Assembly (NCBI GenBank): GCA_037957365.1
Contig: JARHVA010001426.1
Span: 3,288,001 to 3,352,000 of the forward strand
From: Torreya grandis
Taxonomy: Eukaryota > Streptophyta > Pinopsida > Cupressales > Taxaceae
DNA length: 64,000 nucleotides
Direction: 5' to 3'
A program made the translations under genes and the position numbers. Below the pieces are notes generated by a model. It saw only the letters and a list, made by a program, of their open reading frames with translations, did not search any database and was not told the origin of the DNA. Within the stretch, counting starts at the first letter, position 1, and each line of letters starts with the position of its first letter. This document shows, piece by piece, positions 1-13,164 of this stretch.

Positions 1-1400
1 ATCTATTATATTGGTCTTGAAAGACAAATGAACTTATTTTGATCTATGTCTCTTGTGTTTTATTAGTAAATGATAGATTAATATGTCAATTTAAGGTGTA
101 GGTCTTACAATACCATTATACAAGATCAAGTAGCAATACCTTGGTTTTACTTAACTTTAAGTTATCCCATCCATCATTTTTTTATTTCACCATAGATCCT
201 ATGGATTCTAGAAATTGATACCAAGAAGAATATATTTTATCCAATCATCAAATGGTTCGACCTATAAGCTTGTAATTTCTATTAGGGTGGACTATTACTT
301 GCATCTAGTTCAACAGTTTACTATAAACCTTATTGTTTACTCATTATCTTTTCAAACTCTAGATTAAAGACTTAAAACAATGATCTATAGAGCCTCTAGA
401 ATTTTTGAACAAGTGCAAATTATCAATTAGGTTACCAAATGACAAAGAATCTTGACTCAACTCCAAAAAATGCAACAAAGTTGTAAACAAGCCCCTTTAT
501 ATCTTATTAAGGTGTCATTCACTTAATTTCACCTCAATGGTTTCCTAAATGATTTTTTTAATTGTAAAGGATTATCTATAATGATGAGGAACCAATCTTA
601 TTATATGTTTCTGAGAATAAATTTAATTATAATCCCTTCTTCTTAGGTCTATGCAGTTTTATTCTAATTTACTCAAAGGGTCTTGCCTCAAATTAAGCAC
701 CAATGACTTTGATAGGTAATTTTATCAAAAATTTAAACACAAAGGAAATTATGGATAATTTGAACCTATTGAACCTAAATGCAAGTCTACGATGTGATTA
801 AAGGGGATAAATTTTCCTAGATTTTGTGACATATGTTGGTCTTAAGCCCTAATTTTATCATGAATTTAATGTAATTTGGACTACTTTAAAATATAATTTG
901 GGCTTATTGAATCTAATTAATACTAATTGAATCTATTTTGGACTAATTAGCATTAACAAAGGGGTAAATTGAACCTAATTCAAAGAGATTGAATCTAATT
1001 TTGGCCTAATTGAACATAATGTGGACATGAATGAATCAAATTAAGGGGCTAATTAAAGTGCCAAATGCATTTTATGATAGTATTATTGCATAGTTATATA
1101 GGATCAAGATATAGAATAAATAATGTGTATACATTATTTATTCTATAGATAAACCTTACTTTTCAACAACTATTTTTAACCCAAATGGAGAATTTTATCC
1201 CCACATACATTCTCTATGTACTTTTTACGTGTTCTTTGCATGCTTTTCAAGTAATTTTTTGACCCCACCTTTTAAAATCTATCAAGTTTAATGGGTGATG
1301 TATTGTGTTTGAGGATGAGGCAAAAGTTGAATAATAAAACACAAAAGAAATTAGAAGAGTTGAGATAAAAACACAAGGTATAAATGCAAGTAATTTGTTT
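1..1400. other. Unassigned A+T-rich sequence
   Basis: I see no gene here. Between about 840 and 1050 the plus strand carries an irregular short repeat built on the words 'ttgaacctaatt' and 'ttgaatctaattttgg', repeated about six times. This looks like local slippage or a decayed minisatellite. Open frames on the minus strand in this stretch are short, hydrophobic and compositionally biased, and I do not regard them as genes. Confidence 0.5.
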
Positions 1401-1419
1401 TGGATAAAGTAGAACCACT

Positions 1420-4297
1420 AATCTTGATGAATTGAATAATGATGAAATTAACAATAATGAAATCAATAATGATGAAATTGACAATGATTAATTATATAAT
1501 GCTATAAGTTCACATTCAAATTATATATATTTTTTATTTTTTTGATGATGATTCTATGCATGATGCTTTACCAGACAACAATGAAGAAAATATCATGAAA
1601 AAAAATAATGATGAAATTAGCAATGAATAAAACTTAACGGAAACATATAATGAAGAAATAAATAATGAGGAAAATGTCATCCCACCACTAAAAAAAAAAG
1701 TAATAATGATTTTGAAACACCCTCTCAACAAATTCTACCATTAAAAATACCTCCAATAATTATGCGTAGAAAAAACAAGTACTTAATTGAAATCAATGAA
1801 AATATTTTGAAACCAATGTGTAAAAAAATGTTTAACCTGCATTTAAGAAGAATGGATGAATAAATTTGGGATAATTTCTTTCATATATTGGATTAGATAG
1901 TAAAAAATGTCATTTAATTTGTCTTGCTGATGAAATTGATTAAGTTAATACCTACAATATAAACATTGGGACTAAGAACATCTAACATGGATGATGAAAA
2001 TCATGAAATTATTGAAAATATACATGATACATATCATATTATCAGATTGTAATCATGGAATAAATATTATAATGATGCCTAGTGTATAATTATAACTTGT
2101 GTAGTAAATGGTTAAATAAGGGGAAACGATTGATTTCAAAAACAAGATGAGCACTTGATATAAACTAAAAACATTAACAAAAGCAATCAGAAGACATGAA
2201 AGAATTAATGAACCCAATGCTAGTGAGTTCTGATTATTCTCTGGTAGACTTCAATGAAATGACAAGGCTAAAAAAAATTCTCTTAAAGAGTTACATGCAC
2301 AATTTTGGAAAGACAATACAAGAGTTTCACCCAATGCAAGAGATGTAGTAAAAAGAATAGTTGGTTCTCATAATCATGAATTATATACAAAAAATTTATT
2401 GGATATGAATCAAACACAATTATACTCTATGTTTTTGGAAAAAATACATAAATTTATATCCTTCAAATATTTTATGAGATACCCAAACCTTTTTGTTTAA
2501 AAATAAATCACACACATGCCACTTGCTATAGGCAACATGTTGAATTTTTAATGCACTATGCTTTTTTTCCATATTAATTTTACTTTGAATACTAACAACA
2601 TTTTTTAGGAGTGTGACATATAAGCTCCACCAAAATAAGGAAAATAATCTATTCCTAATTTATTTTATGAAATACTAGATGGACAGTTCTTTTATAAGAA
2701 ATCATGTTTGGTTGGAAATTACAACATTTATGGTGGATTGAGAAAATTAAATAATTTTATCCATGAGAAGTGTATAAGTACAATTGGATAATAATTAGTT
2801 GGTTTGAACAAATATAAATGTGGCTTATAAAGTAAAATATGGAAAAGTATCAAAAAGGTGTGATCTTGTTATAGAATAGATACCTACTTCAGAATTTATT
2901 GGCAAATTCAAGGAGAAAATTGTTTATGAGTATGCAAGGCACACACATAAGGATGGATGGTTGGATTAATATTTCAAGCTAAGAAAGGACACATTCCCAC
3001 TTGATTACATTATTTTAGTAGTTGAATTTACTAAAAATTACACATTAAAACCACAAATGGAAGTTCAATCACAATATTGTAACTCATCACAAGTTACCAT
3101 ATTTATGTATATAACATTCATGCATGCAAATGACAGTAAAGACCAAAATCAAAAAATATCAAATGAATACAATTTATATATTAGTGATGAATGATAAAAT
3201 TATATAGAGTAAATTAAAGGTTATTTTTAGAATTTTTATAGACAATTATCTAAGAAGAACATTCATTTCAATCAGCATTGCATTTGGTCAGTCAATTGCA
3301 CATCATAATTAAAGAATGCATGTATATTTTATTGATTGAGAAGGATGCATGTTACCACTAGAATAGAAAATATTTGGAGTTTCATGGAGGATTTTCATGG
3401 AAAAAATGAACATGATGATGTGGGAACATGTGTAAAAATATCCATTATAAGGGAGGATCTGAAATTTAAAGAGGATGCTAATTTGTTTGATGAAAAAACC
3501 ATGGTTTAATGGTATAATGAGAACATGTGCCATGATGCTCAAGAAAATTCCACTTTTCATAGATATTTATGGTTAATAAAGGAATAAAACTTGGTAAACT
3601 ATAAGGATTGTATGACTCTATTGGGTTCAAGTGAGCTCCATTCATTTCCTACCTCAAATGTAAGTTTTTGGACTATTCCTATGAGATAGTTGGCATGTTT
3701 TTATTCTGCATGCATAGAATTTGTTTAGAATGAGTATGAGTCATAAGAATGGGTGGATGACTAGAGTTTTAGACTTGTAATTCTAATAAACACATATCGT
3801 ATTCCACCAAAATTATAACTTTCATATATGACATTGTCACATGACTGTGACCATGTTTTTGATCTAGTGCACCTAGGTATAAGATTAATCATTATGTATT
3901 ATTTATTCTCATTATCTATCTTGATAGTGTCATTAAAAATTGTTTTTTGTGATACATGTAATATTTTTATAGTTATTGAAGATGAGGATAATGAATAGGT
4001 AACATATTACTACTTATTTTGGTGTGTATATGGAAATAAAAAATTGACTTCCCCAATCATAAATGGAAAAAATGTTGACTATCCCATTGATTCAGTGGTA
4101 GTCACTAGAACTTGGCTTTGATGATATCCCATCAAAAATTTAGATGTATGGTTGTTTGAAGACTTTGAAATGCATAGTAAGATAATGAATTATTCAAATT
4201 TGGTTCTTTTAACAAATATTAATTTTAAAAAATATGAGGGGAGGCTATTAAACATGAATCTATAGAAATTTTGCAAGTCAAACCATGAAGCTATTAT
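1420..4297 (+). pseudogene. Degraded transposase-like gene, truncated by element B
   Basis: This is a broken plus-strand gene in several frames. At 1420-1740 is an Asn/Asp/Glu-rich low-complexity stretch, probably the N-terminal region. At 2261-2500 is a conserved block containing WKDNTRVSPNARDVVKR and LLDMNQTQLYSMFLEK. After a frameshift, 2512-2550 gives TCYRQHVEF, where relatives have a Cys-rich CCxYHxEF motif. At 2881-3190 a long readable block includes GKFKEKIVYEYARHTHKDGW and MEVQSQYCNSSQV. At 3230-3560 is a catalytic-looking region: IWSVNCTS where a D-G-x3-Q-F-K motif would be expected, then HGKNEHDDVGTCVK. At 3965-4297 it reads YPIDSVVVTRTWL and ends in NHEAIIDT where element B begins. 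Stops and frameshifts are frequent. I recognise this as a plant transposase-like family with paired DG and HGK..DG motifs, but I cannot name the superfamily. A GTAAGT at 3661 could be an old splice donor. Confidence 0.7.
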
Positions 4298-5518
4298 TGA
4301 TACTATTTTAACCATTTTAGGTTCTGATTATGTAAATCTTATGTTTTCATAAAGGGATGAGTTTTATAAATTAGGTAAATAATATGCATAAAATAACCAC
4401 TAATATTTTATATATTTGACTAGCTTTGACTTTCAAAAAAATAGTAATAAATATGTGCAGATAAAGGCTTATCTAGAAAACACCTGATACAGATGATTTT
4501 AGTACTATAAACTAATATGAAAGTAGGTTTGAGTTTCATAAACTAGATCCATGTGTCATAAATTATCCTAGATAGTAGTACCACATTTGGATAGAGGTAC
4601 CATGTTGCTCTAGTGTTTTGATATTGGTGTTAGTGTCTTGTGTGTAGGACTATCCTGAACTTCTCCATATACTTGTGTCTATATTTCTAGGTTTTGTTGT
4701 TACACACACAAAGTCTATAACTTTGAATTATACTTGTAATGATTTATTTATGATTTAAACCCTAATTATCCTTGAAATTAAGGCATGTGTTGAAAAGTGT
4801 GTACATTAGTAGGATATGTTGGACATCCTCAACACCCCATTGTCAATAGAATTGCCTACATACTAATACTCTACGGAGGGATCAAGCTCGGTGTAGTTCT
4901 CCCCACCTAAGTGTTATTGCAAGTGCAAGTTATTGTATCATGATAATGGCCTTGAGTGTCTAGAGTCTGATTGATATTGTAAATCTAGAAAATATAAACC
5001 TAGGGTTGTTGTAGATGGTAGTATGCATAAAGAGGGTAGATATAGGGGTAAATAACCTTAATTTTTCTCAACTTTCTTCTTTTTTAAATAGGTATTTTGC
5101 ATCTAATTTCCAACTAGTGGATAAAGGGATAAATGTCATGTATTTATAGTGCTTTTTTGCTTATGTGGATAATAAAATATGTTTAGGCTGACCTTATGAT
5201 GGATTTTCCTTTTAAAATACATTCGCTCATGAAAGTTAGGGTAAAGGACATAGACATCATTTGGGGGAAACTAGTGCCACATGGTTCTAGTTTCCTCAAT
5301 GTGTTACTAATTTGTATTTGGTATAACACTTATCACAAAGGGATAAGATCAATATTAAGGGTTTGAGACTATGTTTAAACTAACTATGGATGCTTTTGGC
5401 CCATATAAAGGCTATAAAAGTGTGATAATAAGCTCTAGGATAGGTCTAAGGCTAAGATAGGAATAGGTAGTCTCAAGTATCACTCTTAAAACTCAAATAA
5501 CACATTTAAGTGATTACA
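4298..5518 (-). repeat. 3' LTR of element B (left copy)
   Basis: This aligns over its length with 10907-12117; for example both contain 'tttgactagctttgactttc'-like and 'ggacatcctcaacacccca' segments. On the minus strand it starts TGTAATCACTTAAATGTG, directly after the PPT. Its other end is less certain: TGATAC at 4298 is chosen from the alignment and from the near-match of the flanking 5 bp. A possible TATA (minus strand) lies near 5395-5420, in the sequence 'cccatataaaggctataaaa'. Confidence 0.8.
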
Positions 5519-5531
5519 TCCCCCCCAAATT
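5519..5531 (-). other. Polypurine tract of element B
   Basis: The minus strand reads ATTTGGGGGGGA immediately before the LTR start TGTAATCAC. A G-run abutting the 3' LTR is the normal primer site for plus-strand DNA synthesis in LTR retrotransposons, and it fixes the orientation of the element as minus. Confidence 0.8.
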
Positions 5532-8454
5532 TGTGAAATGACTAGTATAAAGGAAAAAGAACTATACCTAGACTTATCTAGGAAGTGAAGCTTACGAAGA
5601 TGAATATGAGTATGTGAAGTTGGGTCTGATATGTGAAACATGATCTAATGTATGACCTAAAAATTAACTATGCATAAATTAATCCTTACTTAAGAGATAT
5701 CAAAAGCAAAATATTGATGAGTAAATAAGTAAATAAGTAAAGATATAAGAAAGAGGAAAGAAATGAATACACTTCATTGTGTATGTGAACCAATGCATGA
5801 ACCTCATGATAACTTATGTGTGTGCATGTATGTAGTAATCAATCAGTGAATATATTGGATTGAGTTAATAGATTGTTACATCCTCATATTTGGATGGCTC
5901 AATAACTAAATCTAGTTTTGAATGCATCATTTCTCATCCCTACTTGGTAGATCATGACATGTGAATATCTTGAATTAGACTGATAGTGTGTCCAACCCTC
6001 TCATGTGGGTGGCTCAAAAGCTCAACCAATTTATGTCTCCATCATTACCCATCCATGTGTAGTATATGCATCTAAAAATAAACTTCATAATGTAATAAAA
6101 ATGTCTATATGAGTATATCTAACTATGTATGTAGGTTCCATGTCCACTCGGGTACATTAGGTAGCTTTGGGTCACTCAAAAATGCCAACCACTAGAAATG
6201 GAGTAAGGCATGAGACTAGTGATAAACTAGAATATAATGTCAATTATATATAGTGTAAATAATGACATGGATTTTTACATTCCATCTGATCAATGTATGT
6301 GTAACTAAGCACATAAAAATGATGTGCCACGTACATGCCCCTAATATGGTATTTGACTATATTGATTATGGACCAACTTGTAATAACTATATATAGATAT
6401 CTAAATTGAATATAGGAATGATCATTCCATTCATGATTCCCCCAATCTAAGCAAATGATATGAATATGAGATGAGTTAATGTGTATATGATTAAAAATTG
6501 AGTATAACTAATAAAACTATAACTAGATCTATGCAAACATGTATTATACCTACTATATTATTTTGTCCAATATGAGTTATTATATAACTAAGGCTACTAG
6601 ATAGTAGTATCATGTCTTATATAGTAGTGCCATGTGGTTCTAGTGTCCCCATTTGGGTTATAATGTCCTTTTGGCCTGATATCTATGTAATTATATTAAT
6701 TTCTAAGTCTTTCTTTTCCCTTTGTGTTTACCTATGTCTGATTTTATAAAACTAAGATCATGTGCTAAAAAATGTTTAGTGAATGCAATATAAGATTTTG
6801 ATCTTTGTGACAAATCCCTATGAATGCCCCCTATTTTGAGGCTAGTTGTTTAACCTATGAAATAACTATTGTCAAAATAAAAAGCTCTATAAAATGTGTG
6901 TTATCTAGAGCATATATGATAATTGCATGAAAACCAATATAATGTGCAAATATAACATTAGAATGTAATATAATATGAATATAAGTATGTAATTTAAGAT
7001 CTATGGCATGTCATAACATTGTACAATGGTTTCAAGATAGATGTAATAAATGTATGTAACAATAAATCTGATTAAAATTGAGTAGTTACCTCTGGGGATG
7101 GGGTGTGATGTCCATCATGGCACCCATGTAGTAAGGCTAGATGAATGAGGTCCTTTATGGTATCAAAAACTATTGTGTGTAAAAAGAAAAGACAAGTGTC
7201 ATGGCCATGATGCATACAAAAAATCATACATACAAAAAATAGTAGGCACACTAAATAGGCCAAGGGGACACAATACAAGCGACATGGGCACATGTCACTA
7301 AATTTGAGAAAATGCTACATAAAAAGACATGTTTAAATTTACACATATCCAAGAAATAAGTGAGTTGGTTTAGATCCACATAAAAGGACATATTTAAATG
7401 TCTACATAAATAATCAACAAAGCACACATAAGGTACATGAGTACATTTCCAAGGCATACATAATGTGAATAGAGGTGGCATAGAGCCAAACAACAATGGA
7501 ATATTTAAATGCCCTTAAATAGAAGAAGCATAGAAATACAATCAAGACTAAAGTATGAAAACTAAAAATGAAAGCATGCATGAATGTAGTAAAAATATAT
7601 AGGTAAAATCTATAATGTACATATGTTAAGTCTAAAATAGTGATAGCTATTAAAAAAATTGAGTATGAGTAATAATGATTAATATCAAGATACAAGAATG
7701 CTAAAGTTGGAATGTAGATAATGTAAAGATAGAATCTGGTAATCAAAACTCTATATAAGATTCCCCCAAATGAGTAAATATACCAAGTGAATAACCAAAA
7801 ATTGGTGTAAATGACATTAATGGGTAGATGATATCAAGTTTAGATAAATGTAGTGGACCAGAGTCTTGTATGCAATCTGTAAACACTTGACAAGAATAAG
7901 TGAAGCATGTAGTATGATAAAACTAACTATACTAAGATAACTAGTATATGTAGTGTTTGGAAATTATAAGAATTGTAAACATAAAAATGCATAAAATATA
8001 TAAGTTTTGTGTTTTCTTTGTAATTATTTGAATGTTTTGGTGTTTTTGAAATGTTATACTATTTTTGTATTTTGGATATAAGCTATGTACAAGCAAATAT
8101 AAATGAACTATATACAAGGAGAAAGAGAGAAGGAAATTGTGTATAAGTAAATGATGGAAATGTAAATGAAATAGTTTACAAGCAAAGTGAAATTTATTTA
8201 TAGACCCTAGAGCACATCCATGAATTTAGATAGTCAAAAAATGGATCTGGTGGGAGATCGTCCAGTGTCAGATACTGAATCTATCTACACTCAAATATCA
8301 CGGTTGTCCTACCAATATATACATATTAGTAGAGCCTTATCCTTGGAATTAGTTTAGAGTCTATGAATTTGAATGGTGTGTTTCTCAACTATGTAAGATA
8401 CCTCTCATGTGGTCCTAGGGAAAACCACATTAGACTATAAAGTATCTATATGAA
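5532..8454. other. Non-coding interior of element B
   Basis: This stretch of nearly 3 kb sits where RT, RNase H and integrase would be in an autonomous element. I found no RT, RNase H or integrase motif in any frame. Minus-strand open frames at 7072-7746 are hydrophobic or His/Cys/Tyr-rich and look like chance translations of A+T-rich repeats such as 'gacatgtttaaat'. Segments near 7310-7400 repeat the phrase 'acataaaaRgacatRtttaaat'. Confidence 0.6.
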
Positions 8455-8860
8455 ATCTATGGTTCTCATCTATGTCATCATGTAAGATGTAAACCATGTG
8501 TCCCTCATTAATGAATGTCAAACACATGTATAATTGATCAATTATGGCATCCATTGCATTTAACCATGTAATTCCAAGTGTAACCTATAGATGAGTTCCC
8601 ATACTCATAATAAATAATAATTTATTGGCCACCTTAGGGCCACATGCAACTGGTAGTGTAATATTGCAAATGGAATCTAAGAAATGTATATAATGTTGTA
8701 ACTTATTTTTTAGATAGCTTGTGTGGTGTAAAAATGACAATATACAAGTGGTAGGATTGAAATTCTCATATATATCCACATGGGGAATGCATCTATCTAC
8801 TATAAAAATATGGATAGTCAATAGATCATTCCATGAATATCTGTGTCAATAATAACTCTA
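8455..8860 (-). pseudogene. Protease-like relic, second copy in element B
   Basis: The minus strand reads SICNITLPVACGPKVANKL, then after a stop LGITWLNAMDAIIDQLYM and LTFINEGHMVYILHDD. The pattern L-G-x-x-W-L/I-x8-(hydrophobic)-x5-F-I-x-(E/D)-G resembles the C-terminal half of a plant Gypsy retropepsin, the same pattern seen in the relic at 9550-10110 of this element (LLRGCWIHDMEVLPSTLHR ... FLNDG). No DSG active site is visible here. It could be a second, diverged protease-like domain, a duplicated fragment, or a different gag-pol segment that happens to share this pattern. Confidence 0.4.
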
Positions 8861-9549
8861 TCATGATTCTCATATCTATGAAGGTGTTTGTATCTATGGA
8901 GGTTCTCATGCCTATATAGGTGGAGGTTGTATGATTTGAGTGATTCCCTTAGCCTTAAACATATTTAATTTATGTTGTAATACTAAACATGTGTCAGTAT
9001 CATGTCCTGTAGGTCTATAAAAGTATAAAAAGGATTGACCTTCATGTGGTGACAATATATTGATTTATCTATCCCTAACTATGGGTAATATCATAAATCC
9101 TCTATCAAGTAGTATCTATAAGATCTGTTGTGGTTTGTCCTATGAACTTGCTACCTGAATATGTATGATTGAGTTGATATCTATGAATGTAACCATATGT
9201 ATTAAATAAGTCAAATGATCTATCACTAATTTTGATTGAGTATGAGAACTTGTAGATATAAGACCCCAAAAAAGTGGTGATACTAGAGTAGGGAGAGGTA
9301 TAAGTACCTTAGAATTATCTATGTACTTGCCTTATCCTAATGGTGTGAAAATTAATCCACACAAAAAATCATCAATATTAATAATTGGTCATACCCTCCT
9401 TTTTGGTGGCATTAAAATTTGTGTCATATTTATGAATGTAAACCTCTTCTAAATTAAATAGTGGTAGTTGTGCTATAAGGATCTCATATTATACTCTGGG
9501 TTAGGATGTCAGTACTATGGGAGGTCATTATTCTATAATTAGTGATGGT

Positions 9550-10110
9550 AACTATGTTATATAAATATTTGGATGAGGTATATGAATAATCTTGTTATAC
9601 TTCCCCACATCATATGTATGTATTTGCTCAATCAAAATCTTGTGAGGTGGGCATTCAATGAAAACATGAGGTGTACCATCTAAATATGTACTCAAGGTAG
9701 GAGGCTCATTGAGTCTACAATATTTGAATGGATAATTATATATTGGACACATGTACAAGTATCCATCATTTAAAAAATTGACACATCTATGTAAAGTAGA
9801 GGGTAAAACCTCCATATCATGTATCCAACATCCCCTAAGTAGCAAGTTATAGTGAAAATGATTTGGTATCATCTGAAAGTGTGTAGGTAAGGTTTTTAGA
9901 CCCACTGTAATGTACAATGTAGTAGATACCAATGTTTTTATAAGAATTTCATCAAACCCTCAAATATTATTATATGTATTTTAAATAGATTTTATATTAG
10001 TCCTTATGGTTTGTCAAAATGTGAGGTTACATATGTTGAGTCTTGAACCATTGTCTATTAGAACTCATTTAATAGTTGTATTTTTTATTTGTGGTTGCAT
10101 AAAAAGTGGC
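9550..10110 (-). pseudogene. Retropepsin (aspartic protease) relic of element B
   Basis: On the minus strand, from about 10080 downwards, the reading is VLIDNGSRLNICNLTF, in the position of the catalytic D-S/T-G of retropepsins (here DNG). After two stops it continues VGLKTLPTHFQMIP, then HYNLLLRGCWIHDMEVLPST and LHRCVNFLNDG. This is the characteristic flap-to-C-terminal pattern of plant Ty3/Gypsy proteases (YNLLLGRPWIHxxxAVPSTLHQ in relatives). The longest uninterrupted part is 126 codons (9552-9932). Its tail is rich in Pro, Tyr and His and I do not recognise it. The protease would have cut the Gag-Pol polyprotein. The copy is inactive: active-site change, stops and no surrounding pol. Confidence 0.65.
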
Positions 10111-10884
10111 AAATTCTAAGCAATTAATAACTATGAAGGTAGGTCCTCATTATATAAATATATCACTTCCTCAACATCTCTGATAGTGTGCATGATAGAT
10201 GCAAAATAACCTAGCTCAGTGTCATGAGGCACAAATGTATGATTAAGTGTTCTAAAAATAGTATTATTGAAAATTATTGCTTTTTAAAGTAATTACAATA
10301 TCGATATCTTCCTTAATGTGTTTCTCAACTAATTTGTAATATCAAATTCTTTTTTATGTTCTTTAGGTCTTGTTGTAGTGTGTTGGGGATGAGGATGAAT
10401 GGTAGGGTTATGTTACTCCTATATACGCTAATGAAGCACCCTATTCTTCTTAGTAACAACCTAGACCATAGGATCTACTCTTTTATAGGGGTGAGTAGTA
10501 GAGTTAGGATGGGAGAATATTAATCAAGTGGTCTAGGTGGAGGTAGAAAAGGTGAGCCCTCTGAGCCCTCTGTCATCTAGTAGTAATCAGAGGTAACTGA
10601 AAGTGAGACATGTAGCAATAATCCTCATAAAAATTGGACTGATATGATGGATGAAAAATGTGTAAAATAAGCTTATCTCTAACATAATCCATGATAGGAG
10701 TGACATATATGTGTAATTTTCTATTAATGGATGGTAATAAACATGTTCAAAAAATTACAAGGCTTGATACCATGAAGTAGAAATTTTATTCATCATGATA
10801 ATCATGGTAATATGATATAAATTAAAACTAAGTAAAATGTGTAAATGTGAACCCTAGGGTTATCTAGGGTTTGGATCAAAGCTC
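10111..10884 (-). other. Element B region between leader and protease (possible gag relic)
   Basis: Minus-strand translation gives short readable stretches such as LVEKHIKEDIDIV near 10290-10340, and a segment encoding PHDTELGYFASIMHTIRDVEE at 10170-10240 just before the protease. The position between PBS and protease is where gag and the gag-pol linker belong. The sequence is too decayed to recognise a gag domain or a zinc knuckle. Confidence 0.35.
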
Positions 10885-10906
10885 AAATTAAGTTACGTTC
10901 ACCAAA
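10885..10906 (-). other. Primer-binding-site position of element B
   Basis: On the minus strand the LTR ends ...GGTTGAAACA and is followed at once by TTTGGTGAACGTAACTT. The position is right for a tRNA primer binding site starting TGG. I have not assigned the tRNA, and the site has probably mutated. Confidence 0.5.
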
Positions 10907-12117
10907 TGTTTCAACCTTTTTGGGTTTAGATAATGTAAATTGTATGTTGGACTAAAGGGCTAAGTTTTCTAAATTAGGGAAATCGTATGCATAACATAAC
11001 CACTATTTTTTATAGATTTGACTAGCTTTAACTTTCTAAAAATAGTAATAAATATATTTAAATAAAGACATCTCTAGAAAACACTTGATGTATATGATTT
11101 AAGTGCTATAAACTGAGATGGAGGTAGGTATGAGTATCATCAAATAGATACCTATGACAAAACCCCTCCTAAATAGCAGTGTCACATTTGGATAAAGGTG
11201 TTATGTGGCTCTAGTGCCTGATATTTCTGATAGTGTCATATGTGAAACATTGTCTTAAACTTCTACGTGCACCTATGTTTGTCTTTTTGGGTTTTATTCC
11301 TATGTGCATGAAGTCTAGAACTCTATATTTTACTTGTAATTATTAATTTATGACACAAACCATAATTCTCCTTACAATTAATACATGATCTAAAAAGTGT
11401 GTTTGTTATAAGGATAGGATGGACATCCTCAACACCCCACTGTGAAGAGAGTTTCCTACATACCAATACTCTAAGGAGGGATCGAGCAAGATGTAGTTAT
11501 CCCAACCAAAGTTCTAGTACAATTTAAAGTGATGATTATATGATACTAGCCTTGAGTGTCTTGAGTGTGCTTGAGATTTGAAATATGGAAGATTTGAGCT
11601 TAGGGATATTGTATATGTTAATATGAATAAGTAGGGTAGAATATGTATTAATAAACATGATTTTTATCCACTTGTTTCATGTTTAAATTGGTATTTTTCA
11701 TGTAATTTCCATCTAGTTGATTAAAAGATAAAAGTCATGTATTTATAGTGTTTTTTACTTGTGTGGATAGCAAATGATGTTTAAGGTGACCTTATGAGTG
11801 TTTTACCCTTGAAAATATATTCAATAAGTAAATCTAGGGAAAAAGATGTAGGTTTCATTTTGGGGACACTGGTACCACATGGATTTAGTGTCCTTGATGT
11901 GCCACTAATGCCCAAATAGCATAATACAAGTCATAAAGGGCCAATATTATGAAATGAGGGTGTGGGACTATGTTTGAGTTCACCAAGGATGACTATGGCC
12001 TACACAAAGGCTATAAAAGTGTGATAATATGCTCTAAAATTTGTCTATGGCTAAGATAAGAATAGGTAGTCTCAAATAGCACTCTTAGCACTCAAATACC
12101 ACATTTAGGTGATTATA
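10907..12117 (-). repeat. 5' LTR of element B (right copy)
   Basis: Direct-repeat partner of 4298-5518. It starts TGTTTCAACC on the plus strand and ends gtgattata, where the left copy ends gtgattaca, so the minus-strand TG terminus has become TA. It is followed by aatat, close to the 5-bp left flank of the element. A possible minus-strand TATA lies in the segment 'ggctataaaagtg' near 12010-12022. Confidence 0.8.
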
Positions 12118-13164
12118 AATATTATCAAGATTAGAGTAGATATTAGTGGTTTTTTGGATTGAAATGCATAGGTATGTTAACTTATAAAATTTATATGTAA
12201 TGAATTATACCATTTTTTTTATTTTTTAGGTAGTACATGCATAAATTTCATTTTTAATTACTTACTAATAGTTTATTGTAGGTTAGTGGTGCCAAATAAG
12301 CTTCCACCTTCATGTGGTTGGTATTTTTAGTAAATAATTTCATATTATTGAATCTAAAAACATATTACTAATTTAAATTGCCTACTTAAATGACATATTT
12401 AAACAAACTCATATTCATTATTATTGTGTCCACCTTGACACTCTCAACGTATCACATAGGGTTTCACCCTTCACTTAAGACTTTATTTAAACATGCACTC
12501 TCAAAACACTAATCATATAACCTTACTATTTAGGTCTACATATCTAAAATATAAATTTCTCTCTTTCTTGACTTGACCTCAACTCATGACAACACTTTCA
12601 TCAACTCCATATAACCCTTACTAAAATTATTAATTAGATGGTTTAAATAATTGATATCATATACAACTACCCCAAGCTACCTATAAAGTTATAAGTACAT
12701 CCTAATACTATATTATCACCTTTGGATCATTCTATATGACTTACCTAAGATACCAATAAAATTATAGTCTCCATCTCTTAATTGTTTGGGAGATATGATA
12801 ATTTTAGTCTCCTAAACCCATGTTTTGGTTGCTTAGACATAGGTCTAATTACACATGGTCAATTGTAAAATTATTTAGACATCTTTAAAAAAATTTGAGT
12901 AACACATATATTTTAATATGATCATTTACAAGGTGTGGACAAGGTTTAAATTCATGTTTTAGGTAATACTTTAGGATATATACAAGTTTCTTTATTCCAA
13001 AATCCTTCATTTATTGACTTTTACATACCAAAATGATATAATCATTTAGATCAGTTATTTTTAAATTTGTTCAATGGATGAAACCAAATATAATGCATAT
13101 AAGGGTTATGAAAAAGTTATCTACCAATTTTCAACCCATTTAGATGGGTCATCTTTAATTTAGA
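12118..13164. other. Unassigned A+T-rich spacer
   Basis: I see no gene or clear repeat. The first bases should be the continuation of the transposase-like pseudogene downstream of the insertion, but I could not recognise its C-terminal part in any frame. Confidence 0.4.

Larger units (their letters stand above)
4298..12117 (-). mobile_element. LTR retrotransposon B (Ty3/Gypsy-like, non-autonomous)
   Basis: Two direct repeats of about 1.2 kb flank a 5.4-kb interior. Transcription would run on the minus strand: a C-run (PPT in reverse complement) lies beside the left LTR, a PBS-like site lies beside the right LTR, and the protease relic reads on the minus strand. The 5-bp flanks are attat on the left and aatat on the right, a target-site duplication with one mismatch. 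The element lies inside the transposase-like pseudogene, so it inserted after that gene. I see no reverse transcriptase, RNase H or integrase; the 2.8 kb between the last coding relic and the PPT looks non-coding. It is probably a non-autonomous element carrying gag/protease remains. The two LTRs differ at many positions, so it is old. Confidence 0.8.

Noticed and set aside
7072..7746. Overlapping minus-strand open frames rich in Cys, His, Phe and Tyr
   Set aside because: No motif, overlapping frames of similar quality, and A+T-rich repetitive DNA; chance translation is the better explanation.
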